Of a stretch of DNA of 64,000 bases, positions 26,251-36,028 are shown piece by piece; the first letter of the stretch is position 1, and each line of letters begins with the position of its first letter. Position numbers and translations under genes: made by a program. The DNA comes from an uncultured Phocaeicola sp. GTDB lineage: Bacteria; Bacteroidota; Bacteroidia; Bacteroidales; Bacteroidaceae. Under the pieces are notes generated by a model. It saw nothing but the letters and a program-made list of their open reading frames with translations. It was not told the DNA's origin and ran no database searches. The stretch is from assembly GCA_944319745.1 (NCBI GenBank), contig CALUET010000023.1:1-64000 (forward strand), read 5' to 3'.

Positions 26251-27381
26251 TTATTGCAAAACGAGCTGTTTGGCTGCTGCGCGGTCGGGCTTTCCTGTCT
26301 CGGTCATGGGCAGTGAGGCGACAAAAACAATTTGTTTGGGGCGCCAGTATGCGGGCAGTTTGTCGAAAGCTTTTCCCATGATCCCTTCTAATTCGGGCGT
26401 TATTTTTTTTGTACACCCTTCGATTAATAAGACAATACGTTCGCCGAATTTCGGATCGGGAGCGGATGTTATCTGAAACGGTAAGGGCATGTACGGGTAA
26501 AGAGCTGCCTCGATTTGTTCTATTTGTACTTTTACGCCTCCCGTATTTATGGTATTGTCTTTTCGTCCCAGTACGCGAAACTGTCCTTGAGAGTTGAATT
26601 CTACGATGTCGTTTGTGCCCAGTCTTTGGGAGCAAACCGACGGGGCGTCGATGATAAGGGTGCCGTCGGGGGCAGACGATAACGTGACATTGCTGAAAGG
26701 CGTGTACCATTCTGATGCGGAATACCCGCTTAATTTGCGCAATGCAATGTGGGAAAGTGTTTCTGTCATGCCGTATGTACTCCAAATATCATAAGGAAAG
26801 TTTTTCAGTTCCTCTTCCATGGAATGTTCTATTGCTCCTCCGCCTATAATGAGATGCCTGATTTGTTTCAGCCGTTCTTTCTCGGCCGGAGTTTTCAGGG
26901 AGTTATATATTTGTAGCGGAATCATGGCGGCAAATGCGGGAATCTTCCCGATGTTTTCCAGCGGATGACCGCACGGACTGATTAAAACGAGCCGTAATTT
27001 TGCGATGAGGGCGCGGACCACCACCATTTTTCCTGCAATATATTTCAGCGGCATGCACAGTAATGCGTCGTCGTTCTCCTGCAGGTTCAGGAAAGATACG
27101 GTAAGCATTGCGCTGTTCATCATACGGCGTTTTTCCACTTGCATCCTTTTGGGAGTGCCGGTAGAACCCGACGTTTGTACCCAAAGAGTGTCTGCCGGGG
27201 AAAACCATTCGGCAAGGAAATCGGCAAGAGAAGCCTGAAAACTGTCGTTCCCATATCGTTCTCTGAAGATTGTTTGCAGGGCGCTTTGCTTGTCTGCGGC
27301 GGGGATGGCCATCTCTTTTGCCGTGAACGTTTCGTTGTCGATGGTAAGAGCTTGTTCGGATATGATGGTATGAAAGTGCAT
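26251..27381 (-). CDS. menE: o-Succinylbenzoate-CoA ligase
   Basis: This 376-residue AMP-binding ligase activates o-succinylbenzoate with ATP and CoA in menaquinone synthesis. The P-loop QTSGSTGTPK (about residue 70), the STYGMTET motif and the GRKDNTINTGG hinge are visible, with a catalytic lysine region near the C-terminus (ETGKPDR). It is short, as in other Bacteroidetes MenE. The start at 27381 overlaps the menC stop by one base (TAATG), which argues against the longer upstream extension through menC. It is the last gene of the men operon. Confidence 0.92.
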   Translation of the reverse strand: MHFHTIISEQALTIDNETFTAKEMAIPAADKQSALQTIFRERYGNDSFQASLADFLAEWFSPADTLWVQTSGSTGTPKRMQVEKRRMMNSAMLTVSFLNLQENDDALLCMPLKYIAGKMVVVRALIAKLRLVLISPCGHPLENIGKIPAFAAMIPLQIYNSLKTPAEKERLKQIRHLIIGGGAIEHSMEEELKNFPYDIWSTYGMTETLSHIALRKLSGYSASEWYTPFSNVTLSSAPDGTLIIDAPSVCSQRLGTNDIVEFNSQGQFRVLGRKDNTINTGGVKVQIEQIEAALYPYMPLPFQITSAPDPKFGERIVLLIEGCTKKITPELEGIMGKAFDKLPAYWRPKQIVFVASLPMTETGKPDRAAAKQLVLQ

Positions 27382-28439
27382 TACTGATTGAGATATTTGT
27401 AGAAGTCGGGCATGTTTTCTTGCGGCTGAAACCATAAGCAGTCGCCTTGAATGTGAAGGGGATAATCGATGTTGTCGGTAAACAGCAAGCCTGTCCCCAG
27501 TCCCTGAGGAATTTCCGGGCGCAAGGTGGCGCACCATTGGGCAATGGCATTCAAGCCCACATTCGACTCCAGTGCGGAAGTTGCCCAAAAACCGATTCCC
27601 CGTCGGGCGGCAAGGTCTATCCACTCCTGCGCCCCCCGGATACCTCCGTGCAACGATGGTTTTAAAATAATGTATTGCGGGCGAATCGTATCGAGTAGTT
27701 CTATTTTATGCAAGGTGTCGTTTACGCCGATTAATTCCTCATCCAGTGCGATAGGTATAGGCGATGAAGCACAAAGTTCGGCCATCTTATTGTATTGTCC
27801 GGCACGGATTGGCTGTTCAATGGAGTGTAAATCGTAAGCAGCGAGCCGTTCCAGTTTCCCAAACGCCTCGTCGGGTGTGAAAGCTCCATTCGCGTCTACT
27901 CGCAATTCGATGACTTCCCTGGAGAAATGTTTCCTGATGTGTTTTAAAAGTTCCAGTTCTTTGGAAAAATCGATTGCCCCGATTTTTACTTTGATACAGC
28001 GGAATCCAGCCCGTATCTTTTCCTCGATTCGTTGAAACATCTCGTCGAAGTTGCCCATCCATATCAGTCCGTTTATCGGAATGCCTTGTTCTCCCCGTGA
28101 AAAGGCGCTGTCCCATAGGCGGATGTTCCCCGCGTTTAGATGCCGGAGCGCTGTTTCCAGTCCGAAAAGAATGGAAGGATAAGGGCGTAACGCCTCGAAA
28201 TCGATGGCTTTTTCTCGCTCAAATATTCGGCATTGCCGGGCAAGTATGGTTTCGTATTCGGGGATATCATCGCAACTCAGACGGGGCAATGGAGCACATT
28301 CGCCCACGCCGAAGCGTCCGGTTTCCTCCGTATCGGTGAGAAGCAGATACCACACTTTTCGTTCCAGGTAAACGCCCCGGGATGTCCCGGCCGGCTGCTT
28401 GAAATGCAAGGTACGCGGAATGATTTTTATCTTATACAT
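27381..28439 (-). CDS. menC: o-Succinylbenzoate synthase
   Basis: This 352-residue enolase-superfamily enzyme dehydrates SHCHC to o-succinylbenzoate. The catalytic lysine motif IKVKIG (about residue 153), the metal ligands in LRVDANGAF, EQP and ALDEEL, and the later ILKPS lysine are in the expected order. It is translationally linked to menE by TAATG and lies 17 bases after menB. Confidence 0.94.
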   Translation of the reverse strand: MYKIKIIPRTLHFKQPAGTSRGVYLERKVWYLLLTDTEETGRFGVGECAPLPRLSCDDIPEYETILARQCRIFEREKAIDFEALRPYPSILFGLETALRHLNAGNIRLWDSAFSRGEQGIPINGLIWMGNFDEMFQRIEEKIRAGFRCIKVKIGAIDFSKELELLKHIRKHFSREVIELRVDANGAFTPDEAFGKLERLAAYDLHSIEQPIRAGQYNKMAELCASSPIPIALDEELIGVNDTLHKIELLDTIRPQYIILKPSLHGGIRGAQEWIDLAARRGIGFWATSALESNVGLNAIAQWCATLRPEIPQGLGTGLLFTDNIDYPLHIQGDCLWFQPQENMPDFYKYLNQ

Positions 28440-28456
28440 GGTTGTTTGTTTCAGGA

Positions 28457-29278
28457 TTACGGTAATTTCGGGTACTTGCTCCAGTCCGGTTTCCGCTTTT
28501 CAAGGAATGCTTTTCCGCCTTCTTGTGCTTCGTCTGTCATGTAATATAGCATGGTGGCATCGCCTGCAAGCTCTTGTATTCCGGCTTGCCCGTCAAGTTC
28601 TGCGTTCAATCCCGCTTTTATCATGCGTAAAGCCAGCGGACTGTGTTGCATCATGGTTTCGGCCCATTCCACGGTTTCATCTTCCAAACGGTCGAAAGGA
28701 ACGACCTTGTTTACCAAACCCATTTCGAGAGCTTCCTGGGCAGAATACTTTCGGCAGAGAAACCAAATCTCGCGTGCTTTCTTCTGTCCCACGATGCGGG
28801 CGAGATATGACGAGCCAAATCCGGCATCAAAACTGCCTACGCGCGGTCCGGTTTGCCCGAAGATTGCATTGTCGGAAGCGATTGTCAGGTCGCAAACAAC
28901 GTGCAATACATGTCCGCCCCCGATGGCAAATCCGTTGACCATTGCTATTACCGGTTTTGGAATGGAACGGATTTGTTTCTGTACGTCCAGCACGTTCAAA
29001 CGCGGAACTCCGTCTGTTCCGACGTATCCGCCGTAACCTTTTACGTGCATGTCGCCGCCCGAGCAGAAGGCTTTATCGCCCGCGCCGGTCAAAACAACGA
29101 CGCTGATGTCCTGACATTCGCGGCAATAGTAAAGCGCATCACTCATTTCTGTTGTCGTAGTGGGGGTAAATGCATTACGATAGCGCGGGCGGTTTATCGT
29201 AATTTTTGCAATGCCGTTATAAAATTCAAACAGAATATCTTGGTATTTTTTAATGGTTTTCCATTCTCTTGTTGCCAT
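28457..29278 (-). CDS. menB: 1,4-Dihydroxy-2-naphthoyl-CoA synthase
   Basis: This 273-residue crotonase-family enzyme closes the second ring of the naphthoquinone. The family signature segments [40 protein letters not shown] and [18 protein letters not shown] are MenB-specific. Length fits (E. coli MenB has 285). It follows menD by only 2 bases. Confidence 0.96.
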   Translation of the reverse strand: MATREWKTIKKYQDILFEFYNGIAKITINRPRYRNAFTPTTTTEMSDALYYCRECQDISVVVLTGAGDKAFCSGGDMHVKGYGGYVGTDGVPRLNVLDVQKQIRSIPKPVIAMVNGFAIGGGHVLHVVCDLTIASDNAIFGQTGPRVGSFDAGFGSSYLARIVGQKKAREIWFLCRKYSAQEALEMGLVNKVVPFDRLEDETVEWAETMMQHSPLALRMIKAGLNAELDGQAGIQELAGDATMLYYMTDEAQEGGKAFLEKRKPDWSKYPKLP

Positions 29279-29280
29279 AA

Positions 29281-30948
29281 TTATTGTTGTTTTAAGTTGT
29301 GATAATAGGTTTTCAGTAGTTCTATATCGTTTTGTTTGTCGGTAAATACTTCCAAAAGCATCGGGCTGTTTGTTGTCGAAGGATTGGTAAAATGTTCGAT
29401 GGCGTGGTTTAGTTCTTCTTCGTTTTTGGCGGACAGATATTCAAATCCGCAGTCTTTTGCCCATGCACAAGCCGATGTCCGGTGACATGCCGTTACAAAT
29501 TTTTCGGCATTCTCGTGCAGCTCCAGTCCCGGCAGTGCGTAAAAAATCTCTCCGCAGCCGTTATTCAGCAGGAGAATGCGGATGTTGTTTCCGTAGTTTG
29601 CATTCCATAAGGCATTCATGTCGTAGAAGAAACTTAAATCGCCTATGACGATAAAATTCAGATTGTTTGAGGATGCGGCATAACCTATGGCGGTAGACAG
29701 GGAACCTTCTATGCCGTTGGTTCCGCGGTTTGACAGCACTTCTGTTTCGGCAGGAACGTCGAAAAGTTGTGCATACCTCACGGCCGAGCTGTTGGCCAGA
29801 TGCAGCGAACACGGAACGGGAAGCCGGCTGATCAATGCTCCTATGGCCGACATTTCAGAATAAGCAAACTCGGCTTTGGGGATTGCTTGTGAAAGATTCT
29901 CCCATTGGCGGGGGTATTCCGGCGTTTGCATATCCATCATTGGGGCAATTCGTTCCAGAAATTCGAACGGATCCATCTCAATGACGGTTGTCAGCGTGCC
30001 GAACAAGTCGACAACATTTCCGTTGGTTGATACATGCCAATGCTCAACGGGAGGATGACGGCGCAGGAACTTTTTCATGCGTTTCGATATAATATGTCCG
30101 CCATACGTGATAAGAAGTTCGGGACGCATGCGCTCTTGTGCCTCAAAATTCATGGAGCAAAGCAATGGTTCGATGTTGCGTATCGGTAAGCCCGGCACGG
30201 TACGGTTGCCGATATTCTCCGAGAACCATGCAAATTGTTTGTAGAGCATTTTCGCAGATTTCTTGTCGAACAGGTAGATGAGATTCATTTGTCCTACAAG
30301 AATCATGCGTTTCCGGTATTTGTTCAACCGTTTGATCAGCGGCTGATAATCCTTGTCGTAAATAGAAAGTCCCCGGTATCGTGTGATGACACGGGCATTC
30401 GGCAGTTCGGTTTCCGGCAACTTAAAAAAAGGCTCGCTGATGGGTACATTGATATGTACCGGTCCTTTGCCGTGATGATCGAGTTCCAATAGTGCTTCGT
30501 TGATTAAGCGGTTGCAAAACCATTCGTCCTCTTCGGTTACAATCTCAGGAAGATTTACCGACTTCTTTACAAGCGTTTTGAAAACATCCGGTTGAGGCAG
30601 GGTCTGCCCGTCCATTTGTCCTATCCAGGCAGCAGGGCGGTCGGCTGAAATGACCACCAGCGGCACTTGCTGATAAAAGGCTTCGGCAACGGCGGGATGC
30701 AGGTTCAGCAACGCTGTTCCCGAGGTGCAGCATACAGCAGCCGGCGCCCCTCCTTGCAGTGCAAGGCCTAAAGCAAAGAAACCGGCACTGCGCTCGTCGG
30801 TAATGGAATAGCATGTGAACTCCGGAATGTTGGCAAAAGTTTGCGTAATGGGGATGTTCCGGCTACCCGGACAAAGCACGATTTTCTTTATGCCGTATGC
30901 TTTCAGCAGGGCAGTCAACTGGAGGATACTCTTCTTATCTGTATACAT
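29281..30948 (-). CDS. menD: SEPHCHC synthase (thiamine-diphosphate enzyme)
   Basis: This 555-residue enzyme joins isochorismate and 2-oxoglutarate, the first committed step of menaquinone synthesis. The start ([16 protein letters not shown]), the catalytic glutamate region ([14 protein letters not shown]) and the C-terminal ThDP motif ([12 protein letters not shown] with [10 protein letters not shown]) are characteristic. Length is normal. It follows menF by 10 bases. Confidence 0.95.
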   Translation of the reverse strand: MYTDKKSILQLTALLKAYGIKKIVLCPGSRNIPITQTFANIPEFTCYSITDERSAGFFALGLALQGGAPAAVCCTSGTALLNLHPAVAEAFYQQVPLVVISADRPAAWIGQMDGQTLPQPDVFKTLVKKSVNLPEIVTEEDEWFCNRLINEALLELDHHGKGPVHINVPISEPFFKLPETELPNARVITRYRGLSIYDKDYQPLIKRLNKYRKRMILVGQMNLIYLFDKKSAKMLYKQFAWFSENIGNRTVPGLPIRNIEPLLCSMNFEAQERMRPELLITYGGHIISKRMKKFLRRHPPVEHWHVSTNGNVVDLFGTLTTVIEMDPFEFLERIAPMMDMQTPEYPRQWENLSQAIPKAEFAYSEMSAIGALISRLPVPCSLHLANSSAVRYAQLFDVPAETEVLSNRGTNGIEGSLSTAIGYAASSNNLNFIVIGDLSFFYDMNALWNANYGNNIRILLLNNGCGEIFYALPGLELHENAEKFVTACHRTSACAWAKDCGFEYLSAKNEEELNHAIEHFTNPSTTNSPMLLEVFTDKQNDIELLKTYYHNLKQQ

Positions 30949-30958
30949 AATGGCTGGA

Positions 30959-32068
30959 TTAAAGTATATTTCGCATGATATTCATCTTTTGAGTGATTTC
31001 TTCCCATTCCGTCTCCGGAGTGGAAGACGCCAGTATTCCGCCTCCGGCATAAAGGAAAGTCTGCTCTTTTTTTGTGTTCATACACCGTAAATTTACGTAA
31101 AGATTTGTTTCATCATCGGGATTTAACCATCCGATGATGCCCGAGTAATAACTCCGATCGTACCCTTCATGCCGGGAAATGAAACCGAAAGTCTCCTCTT
31201 TTGGCAGGCCGCATACGGCAGGGGTAGGGTGAAGTTTTTTCAATAAGCTGCCCAGCTTTTTCGTATCGGGCAGGCGGAAATAAAAATCAGTCTTCAGGTG
31301 TATCATGTGACCGGCCCGCGCTGTATAAGGTCCGTTTTCGGTAAGATCGGGATCGAACGTGCGGATAATTTCCCGGATATATCGGCATGCGATGGCCTGT
31401 TCTTCCCGGTTTTTTGCATCCCATTCGGAGAGGTCGATTTCATTTCTTGTGGGCATTGTGCCGGCCAATGCTACCGTATGCCATTGTTGTTCCCTTCCGC
31501 TTAAAATGATTTCCGGCGTGCTCCCGATCCATGTTCCCGTTATCGGGGTATGACAGAGCGAAATCATCATGCGCGGATAGCTGTTGCATGCACGGATGAA
31601 TGCCGTTACAGGAGAAAAATCATCGGGAAGAGAATACCGGGAGCGGTGGGAAAGTACCAACTTTTGAAAGCGCCTTTCCTTTAATGGCACGATGAATTGT
31701 TCGAATGCTTTCATATAATCGGCTTTCGAACGTTCCGTTATGGCTGTTTCAGGAGTTTCTTGTCCGTAGGAAATTGTGGCATAATGGGGAATGGAAGAAA
31801 GCGCTTTTTCTATGTTTTTCCACCCGTTGGTCACCCGGTCGGGGCGTATCAATACGATGGGATGTGCTTTCGTTTCCTGAAAAGGAGCCATTACAAAGCC
31901 GCACCGCCCGTTTAATTCATCCAGTCCGTTGAGGATGATTGTTTCATCGCTCTCTTGAAAAACAAGTATCGGACTGTCGGCCCATGGTAAGCGGTACAGG
32001 GCAAAGTTTGCCGCACATCCCGTCAGACGGTCGAGTATCTGCTGAAGTTTCTGTTCGGGTATATTCAT
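30959..32068 (-). CDS. menF: Isochorismate synthase
   Basis: This 369-residue chorismate-utilising enzyme makes isochorismate. The C-terminal chorismate-binding region contains [16 protein letters not shown], the [10 protein letters not shown] strand, [10 protein letters not shown] and YSGIIGW, all typical. The variable N-terminal part is short, as in other Bacteroidetes. Its ATG overlaps the stop of the upstream thioesterase gene (ATGA). An entC-type siderophore role is excluded by the men context. Confidence 0.93.
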   Translation of the reverse strand: MNIPEQKLQQILDRLTGCAANFALYRLPWADSPILVFQESDETIILNGLDELNGRCGFVMAPFQETKAHPIVLIRPDRVTNGWKNIEKALSSIPHYATISYGQETPETAITERSKADYMKAFEQFIVPLKERRFQKLVLSHRSRYSLPDDFSPVTAFIRACNSYPRMMISLCHTPITGTWIGSTPEIILSGREQQWHTVALAGTMPTRNEIDLSEWDAKNREEQAIACRYIREIIRTFDPDLTENGPYTARAGHMIHLKTDFYFRLPDTKKLGSLLKKLHPTPAVCGLPKEETFGFISRHEGYDRSYYSGIIGWLNPDDETNLYVNLRCMNTKKEQTFLYAGGGILASSTPETEWEEITQKMNIMRNIL

Positions 32069-32484
32069 GAACGGCGTTTTACGATGAGGTTAACGACTCG
32101 TACCGTTGAGACAAGTTTCCCCTCGGAATTTGTAATATCAATGTTCCAAACGTGGGAAGTATGTCCGCGATGCACAATGGTTCCCGTGGCTTCTACGTAT
32201 GTTCCAACCGGAACAAGGTGGATATGGTTCCCGCTGACCTGCACTCCGCACGGCATTTGTTGTGGCGAACAGAGGATAATGGAGCCGTGTCCGGCTACGA
32301 TTTCTGCCAAGGCAAGCGAAGCTCCTCCGTTTAAATATCCGAAAGGCTGGCAGGTCCTTTCGTCGACCGGCATCGTTGCTTTGACGAACCCCTCTTTCAT
32401 TTCAGTGAATTGAATGCCTAAGTGTCCGCCTAACGAGCCGGACAAGTCGGGCAATTGATATGTTGTTTCGTTGTTTGTCTGCAT
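32065..32484 (-). CDS. Hotdog-fold thioesterase, probable DHNA-CoA thioesterase
   Basis: This 139-residue PaaI/YdiI-type hotdog protein carries the family segment FGYLNGGASLALAEIVAGHGS, with E as likely catalytic residue, and GVQVSGNHIHLVPVG. As first gene of the men operon it most likely hydrolyses 1,4-dihydroxy-2-naphthoyl-CoA (the MenI role); this is inferred from position. The start at 32484 is preferred because the promoter box at 32509-32516 overlaps the alternative ATG at 32511. Confidence 0.87.
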   Translation of the reverse strand: MQTNNETTYQLPDLSGSLGGHLGIQFTEMKEGFVKATMPVDERTCQPFGYLNGGASLALAEIVAGHGSIILCSPQQMPCGVQVSGNHIHLVPVGTYVEATGTIVHRGHTSHVWNIDITNSEGKLVSTVRVVNLIVKRRS

Positions 32485-32508
32485 GTCTTTTAAAATTGTA
32501 TCAATATG

Positions 32509-32516
32509 CAAAATTA
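32509..32516 (-). promoter_or_regulatory. Putative -7 box of men operon
   Basis: The minus strand reads TAATTTTG, matching TAnnTTTG, 25 bases before the ATG at 32484. Confidence 0.55.
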
Positions 32517-32679
32517 CATAAATCTGCGTTATCTTCGATTGCCATCAGGGGAAAATACATCAAAATGTGCGTTGTTCAGTTCTTTTTACGGAGGACTTTT
32601 GACGAGAAATTCCTTTTCTTTTTGCGAAAAGAAACGCAGATTTTTTTACAAGGAAAACGGCGGTTTGGTTTATAATCGC

Positions 32680-32687
32680 TATATTTG
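32680..32687 (+). promoter_or_regulatory. -7 box deciding start of GH29 gene
   Basis: TATATTTG matches TAnnTTTG. It lies 41 bases before the ATG at 32728, where a signal peptide begins, and after the far-upstream in-frame ATG at 32506. Confidence 0.6.
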
Positions 32688-32727
32688 TACTCTAAGCATT
32701 TCATTATTCAAAAAAACAAACGTTATC

Positions 32728-34050
32728 ATGAAAACACTTTCATCAGGCATTTTAAAAACATTCCTTTTGGGCTTTTTGCTGTGTGGTGTGCCTCTTTTTG
32801 CACAAGAAACAAGTTATACGCCTTCACCTGAGAACTTAAAGGCGAGAGAAGAATTCAGTAAAAACAAATTCGGAATCTTTCTTCATTGGGGAATTTACAG
32901 CATGTTTGCTCAAGGAGAGCACTACATGAACATGGAGAATATCGATTATCGGGAATATGCAAAGGCGGCTTCGGGTTTTTATCCCTCGAAGTTCGATGCA
33001 AGAGAATGGGTTAAAGCAATAAAGGCGGCGGGAGCCAAGTATATCTGTTTCACGTCGCGTCATCACGACGGCTTTTCCATGTTCGATACAAAATACTCGG
33101 ATTACAACATCGTAGATGCCACGCCTTTTAAAAGGGACGTGATAAAAGAACTGGCCGAAGCCTGTAAGGAGGAAGGAATAAAGCTTCATTTGTATTATTC
33201 TCATTTGGACTGGACGCGTGAAGATTATTATCCGTTGGGTGGAACCGGGCATGGAACGGGACGCACGAACCACGGCGAGTGGAGCTCTTATTATCAGTTT
33301 ATGAATAATCAGTTGACGGAATTGCTTACCAATTACGGCCCGATTGGTGCGATTTGGTTCGACGGTATGTGGGACAAGCCCGATTTCGATTGGCGATTGA
33401 GCGAGCAGTATGCCTTGATTCATAAGCTGCAACCGGCTTGTCTGATAGGAAACAATCATCACAAGAAACCGTACGACGGAGAAGATTTTCAGATGTTTGA
33501 AAGAGACCTGCCGGGGGAAAACAAAACAGGTTTCTCGGGCGAGAGCGAGATAAGTAACCTCCCTTTGGAAACTTGCGAGACGATAACCGGTGCATGGTGG
33601 GGCTATCGTATAAAAGACCAAGACTATAAATCTACCCGCGATTTGGTACGTATGCTGGTGAAAGCTGCAGGAAAGGGCGCAAATTTATTGCTGAACATCG
33701 GTCCTCAGCCGAACGGTGAACTGCCGGCGAAGGCATTGGACCGTCTGAAAGGAATCGGGGAATGGTTGGATAAATACGGAGAAACAATCTACGACACAAC
33801 GGCGGGTGATGTAATGACGGCGGAATGGGGAACGACAACCCGTAAGGGGAATACGCTTTATTTGCATATCCTTGCCGACCGGATGCCGAAACATATCATT
33901 CTTCCCGCCGGCATAAAAGTGAAAAAAGCGGTATTGTTTGATTCGGGCGAGAAAGTGAATTATGAAAAGATTAAAGACGGTACGTTGTTTTATACCGCCT
34001 CTCTGACACCCGATACGGATTGTATCGTTACACTTACCGTGGCCGATTGA
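32728..34050 (+). CDS. GH29 family alpha-L-fucosidase, secreted
   Basis: From the ATG at 32728 this is a 440-residue protein with a signal peptide (about 1-25, ending LFAQ), a GH29 catalytic barrel and a short C-terminal beta domain. FGIFLHWGIYS, TSRHHDGFSMFD and WFDGMW are family motifs; D212 in the last is the expected nucleophile of this retaining family. The enzyme removes alpha-L-fucose from glycans in the periplasm or at the surface. It is not beside SusC/SusD genes. Its last 17 bases overlap the tail of the convergent beta-lactamase gene. Confidence 0.92.
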   Translation: MKTLSSGILKTFLLGFLLCGVPLFAQETSYTPSPENLKAREEFSKNKFGIFLHWGIYSMFAQGEHYMNMENIDYREYAKAASGFYPSKFDAREWVKAIKAAGAKYICFTSRHHDGFSMFDTKYSDYNIVDATPFKRDVIKELAEACKEEGIKLHLYYSHLDWTREDYYPLGGTGHGTGRTNHGEWSSYYQFMNNQLTELLTNYGPIGAIWFDGMWDKPDFDWRLSEQYALIHKLQPACLIGNNHHKKPYDGEDFQMFERDLPGENKTGFSGESEISNLPLETCETITGAWWGYRIKDQDYKSTRDLVRMLVKAAGKGANLLLNIGPQPNGELPAKALDRLKGIGEWLDKYGETIYDTTAGDVMTAEWGTTTRKGNTLYLHILADRMPKHIILPAGIKVKKAVLFDSGEKVNYEKIKDGTLFYTASLTPDTDCIVTLTVAD

Positions 34051-34924
34051 TGAAACGATAGACTGTTTCTGAAATATCGGCGATAAGTTGGGCTGTGTCG
34101 GCTTCGTTTTCTTCTGAATCTTTGATGAATACGGCGATGGTATATCGGCGTCCGTCGGGGAGGAGAACGAAGCCGATGTCGTTTATGCCGGTGAGTTTCC
34201 CGGAACTGTTACGGTCGCCCGTTCCCGTTTTATGCCCGACGATGCATTGTTTCCCGAGCAGCGGTTTGGCCAAACGGTCTGTTCCTGTTTCACAAGCGAT
34301 CATGGTTCTTTTTATAAAGGTCTGCATCTCCGGATAAGGAAGCGTACGGCTGATAAAGACATCCAGCAGGCGTGCCGCTTCAAGCGGCGTGCTCCAGTTG
34401 CGGTAACATGCGTTTATATCCCGGTGCATGTCGTTTTCTGTTTGGGTCACGGCAAATTGTTCGAAGCCTAAGGAACGGATGTATTTGTCGGTGTATCGCG
34501 TGCCTCCGATAAAAGAAAAGAGTACATCGCATGCAATGTTGTCGCTCAATTGCAAAGTATACGTCAACAGTTCTTTGACGGATATGCCGATGTTTCCTTG
34601 CGGATGGGCATCGCGTAACGGACTGTATGTGTTCTGTCGCATGGTTTCTCCGGAAATGAAAATCAATGAATCGGGAGATATCTTGTTTTCATGCAGGAAA
34701 TTTGCGACGGACAATGCCTGATGAAACTTGACAACACTCATCAGCGGATAGTGAATGTCGTTATTTATGGTAACGGTGTCTGTACCGTTCAGGATGACGG
34801 CCACGCCGACTTGTGCTTTCTTTCCGGCAATGAGTCGGGAAATGCTCTCCTCAAGGTTGTTGCCGCATGCCAGACACGGGAACAAAAGAAGGAAAAATGT
34901 TATGATAAAGTTTTGCTTGTTCAT
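34034..34924 (-). CDS. Class A beta-lactamase, CblA/CepA type (subclass A2)
   Basis: This 296-residue serine beta-lactamase has an N-terminal signal (about 1-19) and all catalytic elements: S63-x-x-K66 (SVVK), S127-D-N129, the general base E163 in TENDMH (17 residues before the P of YRNWSTP), and K232-T-G. The sequence around these sites strongly resembles Bacteroides CblA and CepA cephalosporinases. It should inactivate beta-lactams in the periplasm. A cysteine at 20 could make it a lipoprotein, but the lipobox is poor. The reading frame continues upstream to 35473, but the signal peptide and promoter at 34956-34963 fix the start at 34924. Confidence 0.93.
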   Translation of the reverse strand: MNKQNFIITFFLLLFPCLACGNNLEESISRLIAGKKAQVGVAVILNGTDTVTINNDIHYPLMSVVKFHQALSVANFLHENKISPDSLIFISGETMRQNTYSPLRDAHPQGNIGISVKELLTYTLQLSDNIACDVLFSFIGGTRYTDKYIRSLGFEQFAVTQTENDMHRDINACYRNWSTPLEAARLLDVFISRTLPYPEMQTFIKRTMIACETGTDRLAKPLLGKQCIVGHKTGTGDRNSSGKLTGINDIGFVLLPDGRRYTIAVFIKDSEENEADTAQLIADISETVYRFINRPR

Positions 34925-34955
34925 GGGAAAACGATGGATTGTTTTTTCTAAAACG

Positions 34956-34963
34956 CAAAGATA
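34956..34963 (-). promoter_or_regulatory. -7 box of beta-lactamase gene
   Basis: The minus strand reads TATCTTTG, 31 bases before the beta-lactamase ATG at 34924. Confidence 0.6.
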
Positions 34964-34968
34964 ATTTA

Positions 34969-34998
34969 TTTGAAATATAAAAAGAAAACCTATCTTTG
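34969..34998 (+). promoter_or_regulatory. Promoter of double-GNAT gene
   Basis: -33 TTTG (34969-34972), an 18-base spacer and -7 TATCTTTG (34991-34998). The ATG at 35018 lies 19 bases further. Confidence 0.6.
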
Positions 34999-35017
34999 TA
35001 TGAGACGTTAAAGACAA

Positions 35018-36016
35018 ATGACCATGAAAAAAGAACATCCCGATAAAGATAAACCTGTAATATGTCTTGCAGGGAAAAACGATTATGCCGAGTTGGTTTC
35101 TCTGTGGGAAGCATCGGTACGCAGCACACATCATTTTCTTTCGGAAGAAGATATTCAGTATTATAAGGAAGCAATAGAACGTGATTATTTCCCCGCGGTG
35201 GATTTGTATGTCATTCGCAACGGTGAAGGGCATATAACGGCCTTTATCGGTTTGGGAAAGACCATGATAGAGATGCTGTTTGTTCACCCCGATGAGCAAG
35301 GAAAAGGCTATGGAAGCATGTTGGTTGACTTCGCCTTTTATGAAAAAGGACTCGATACGGTGGATGTAAACGAGCAGAATTCCGATGCACTTGCTTTCTA
35401 TATTCATAAAGGATTTACGGTTATTGGTCATGGCGAGGTGGATTCGGCCGGTAAACCTTATCCCATTTTGCATCTGAAGAAATACCGCACGGCATTTCTC
35501 GAAACGGAACGTTTGTTGTTAAGGCCGTTTACCGAAGACGATTTGCCCGACTTCTTTGCATACTGTCATAACCCGAATGTGGGGAATAATGCGGGATGGA
35601 AGCCTCATGACACGCCGAAAGAATCGCTCGAAATATTGCGCTCGGTCTTTATAGAAAAGGAAAACCGTTGGGCAATTGTGAAGAAAAGTTCCCGGAAATT
35701 GCTGGGAGCAATCGGACTGACACCCGATACTTTGCGTAAAAACCCGAGGGCTTTGATGTTGGGATATTGGCTGGGTGAAGATTATTGGGGCTGTGGTTAT
35801 GCCCTTGAAGCCGCGCAGAAAATTATAGATTATGGCTTCGACAGTTTGGGAGCTGCGCTGGTTACAGCCAATTGTTACCCGGAAAATGAACGCTCTTTGC
35901 GTTTGTTGTCTCGACTTGATTTCGTGTTTGAAGGAACACTTCACTGTGCGGAATTGCTTCAGACGGGAGAAATGCGGGACTATATGTGCTATTATAAGGA
36001 ACGGAAACGTAGTTAA
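35018..36016 (+). CDS. Two-domain GNAT acetyltransferase (YjaB-like plus RimJ/RimL-like)
   Basis: This 332-residue protein joins two GNAT domains. The first (about 8-148) has the acetyl-CoA loop in LFVHPDEQGKGYGSML and resembles YjaB/PhnO-type acetyltransferases. The second (about 155-330) starts with TERLLLRPFTEDDL and has GYWLGEDYWGCGYALEAA, typical of RimJ/RimL-type N-acetyltransferases. Each domain usually occurs as a separate protein. Substrates are unknown. A NUDIX gene follows after 12 bases. An ATG at 35024 is an alternative start. Confidence 0.85.
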   Translation: MTMKKEHPDKDKPVICLAGKNDYAELVSLWEASVRSTHHFLSEEDIQYYKEAIERDYFPAVDLYVIRNGEGHITAFIGLGKTMIEMLFVHPDEQGKGYGSMLVDFAFYEKGLDTVDVNEQNSDALAFYIHKGFTVIGHGEVDSAGKPYPILHLKKYRTAFLETERLLLRPFTEDDLPDFFAYCHNPNVGNNAGWKPHDTPKESLEILRSVFIEKENRWAIVKKSSRKLLGAIGLTPDTLRKNPRALMLGYWLGEDYWGCGYALEAAQKIIDYGFDSLGAALVTANCYPENERSLRLLSRLDFVFEGTLHCAELLQTGEMRDYMCYYKERKRS

Positions 36017-36028
36017 ATCGGTAAAAGA

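Noticed and set aside
14251-34050. GH92, GH172 and GH29 genes as a polysaccharide utilisation locus
   Set aside because: They lie in three separate transcription units, and no SusC/SusD pair or dedicated regulator is present.
34925-35473. N-terminal extension of the beta-lactamase frame
   Set aside because: It runs antisense through the double-GNAT gene and both promoters; a proper signal peptide begins at 34924.
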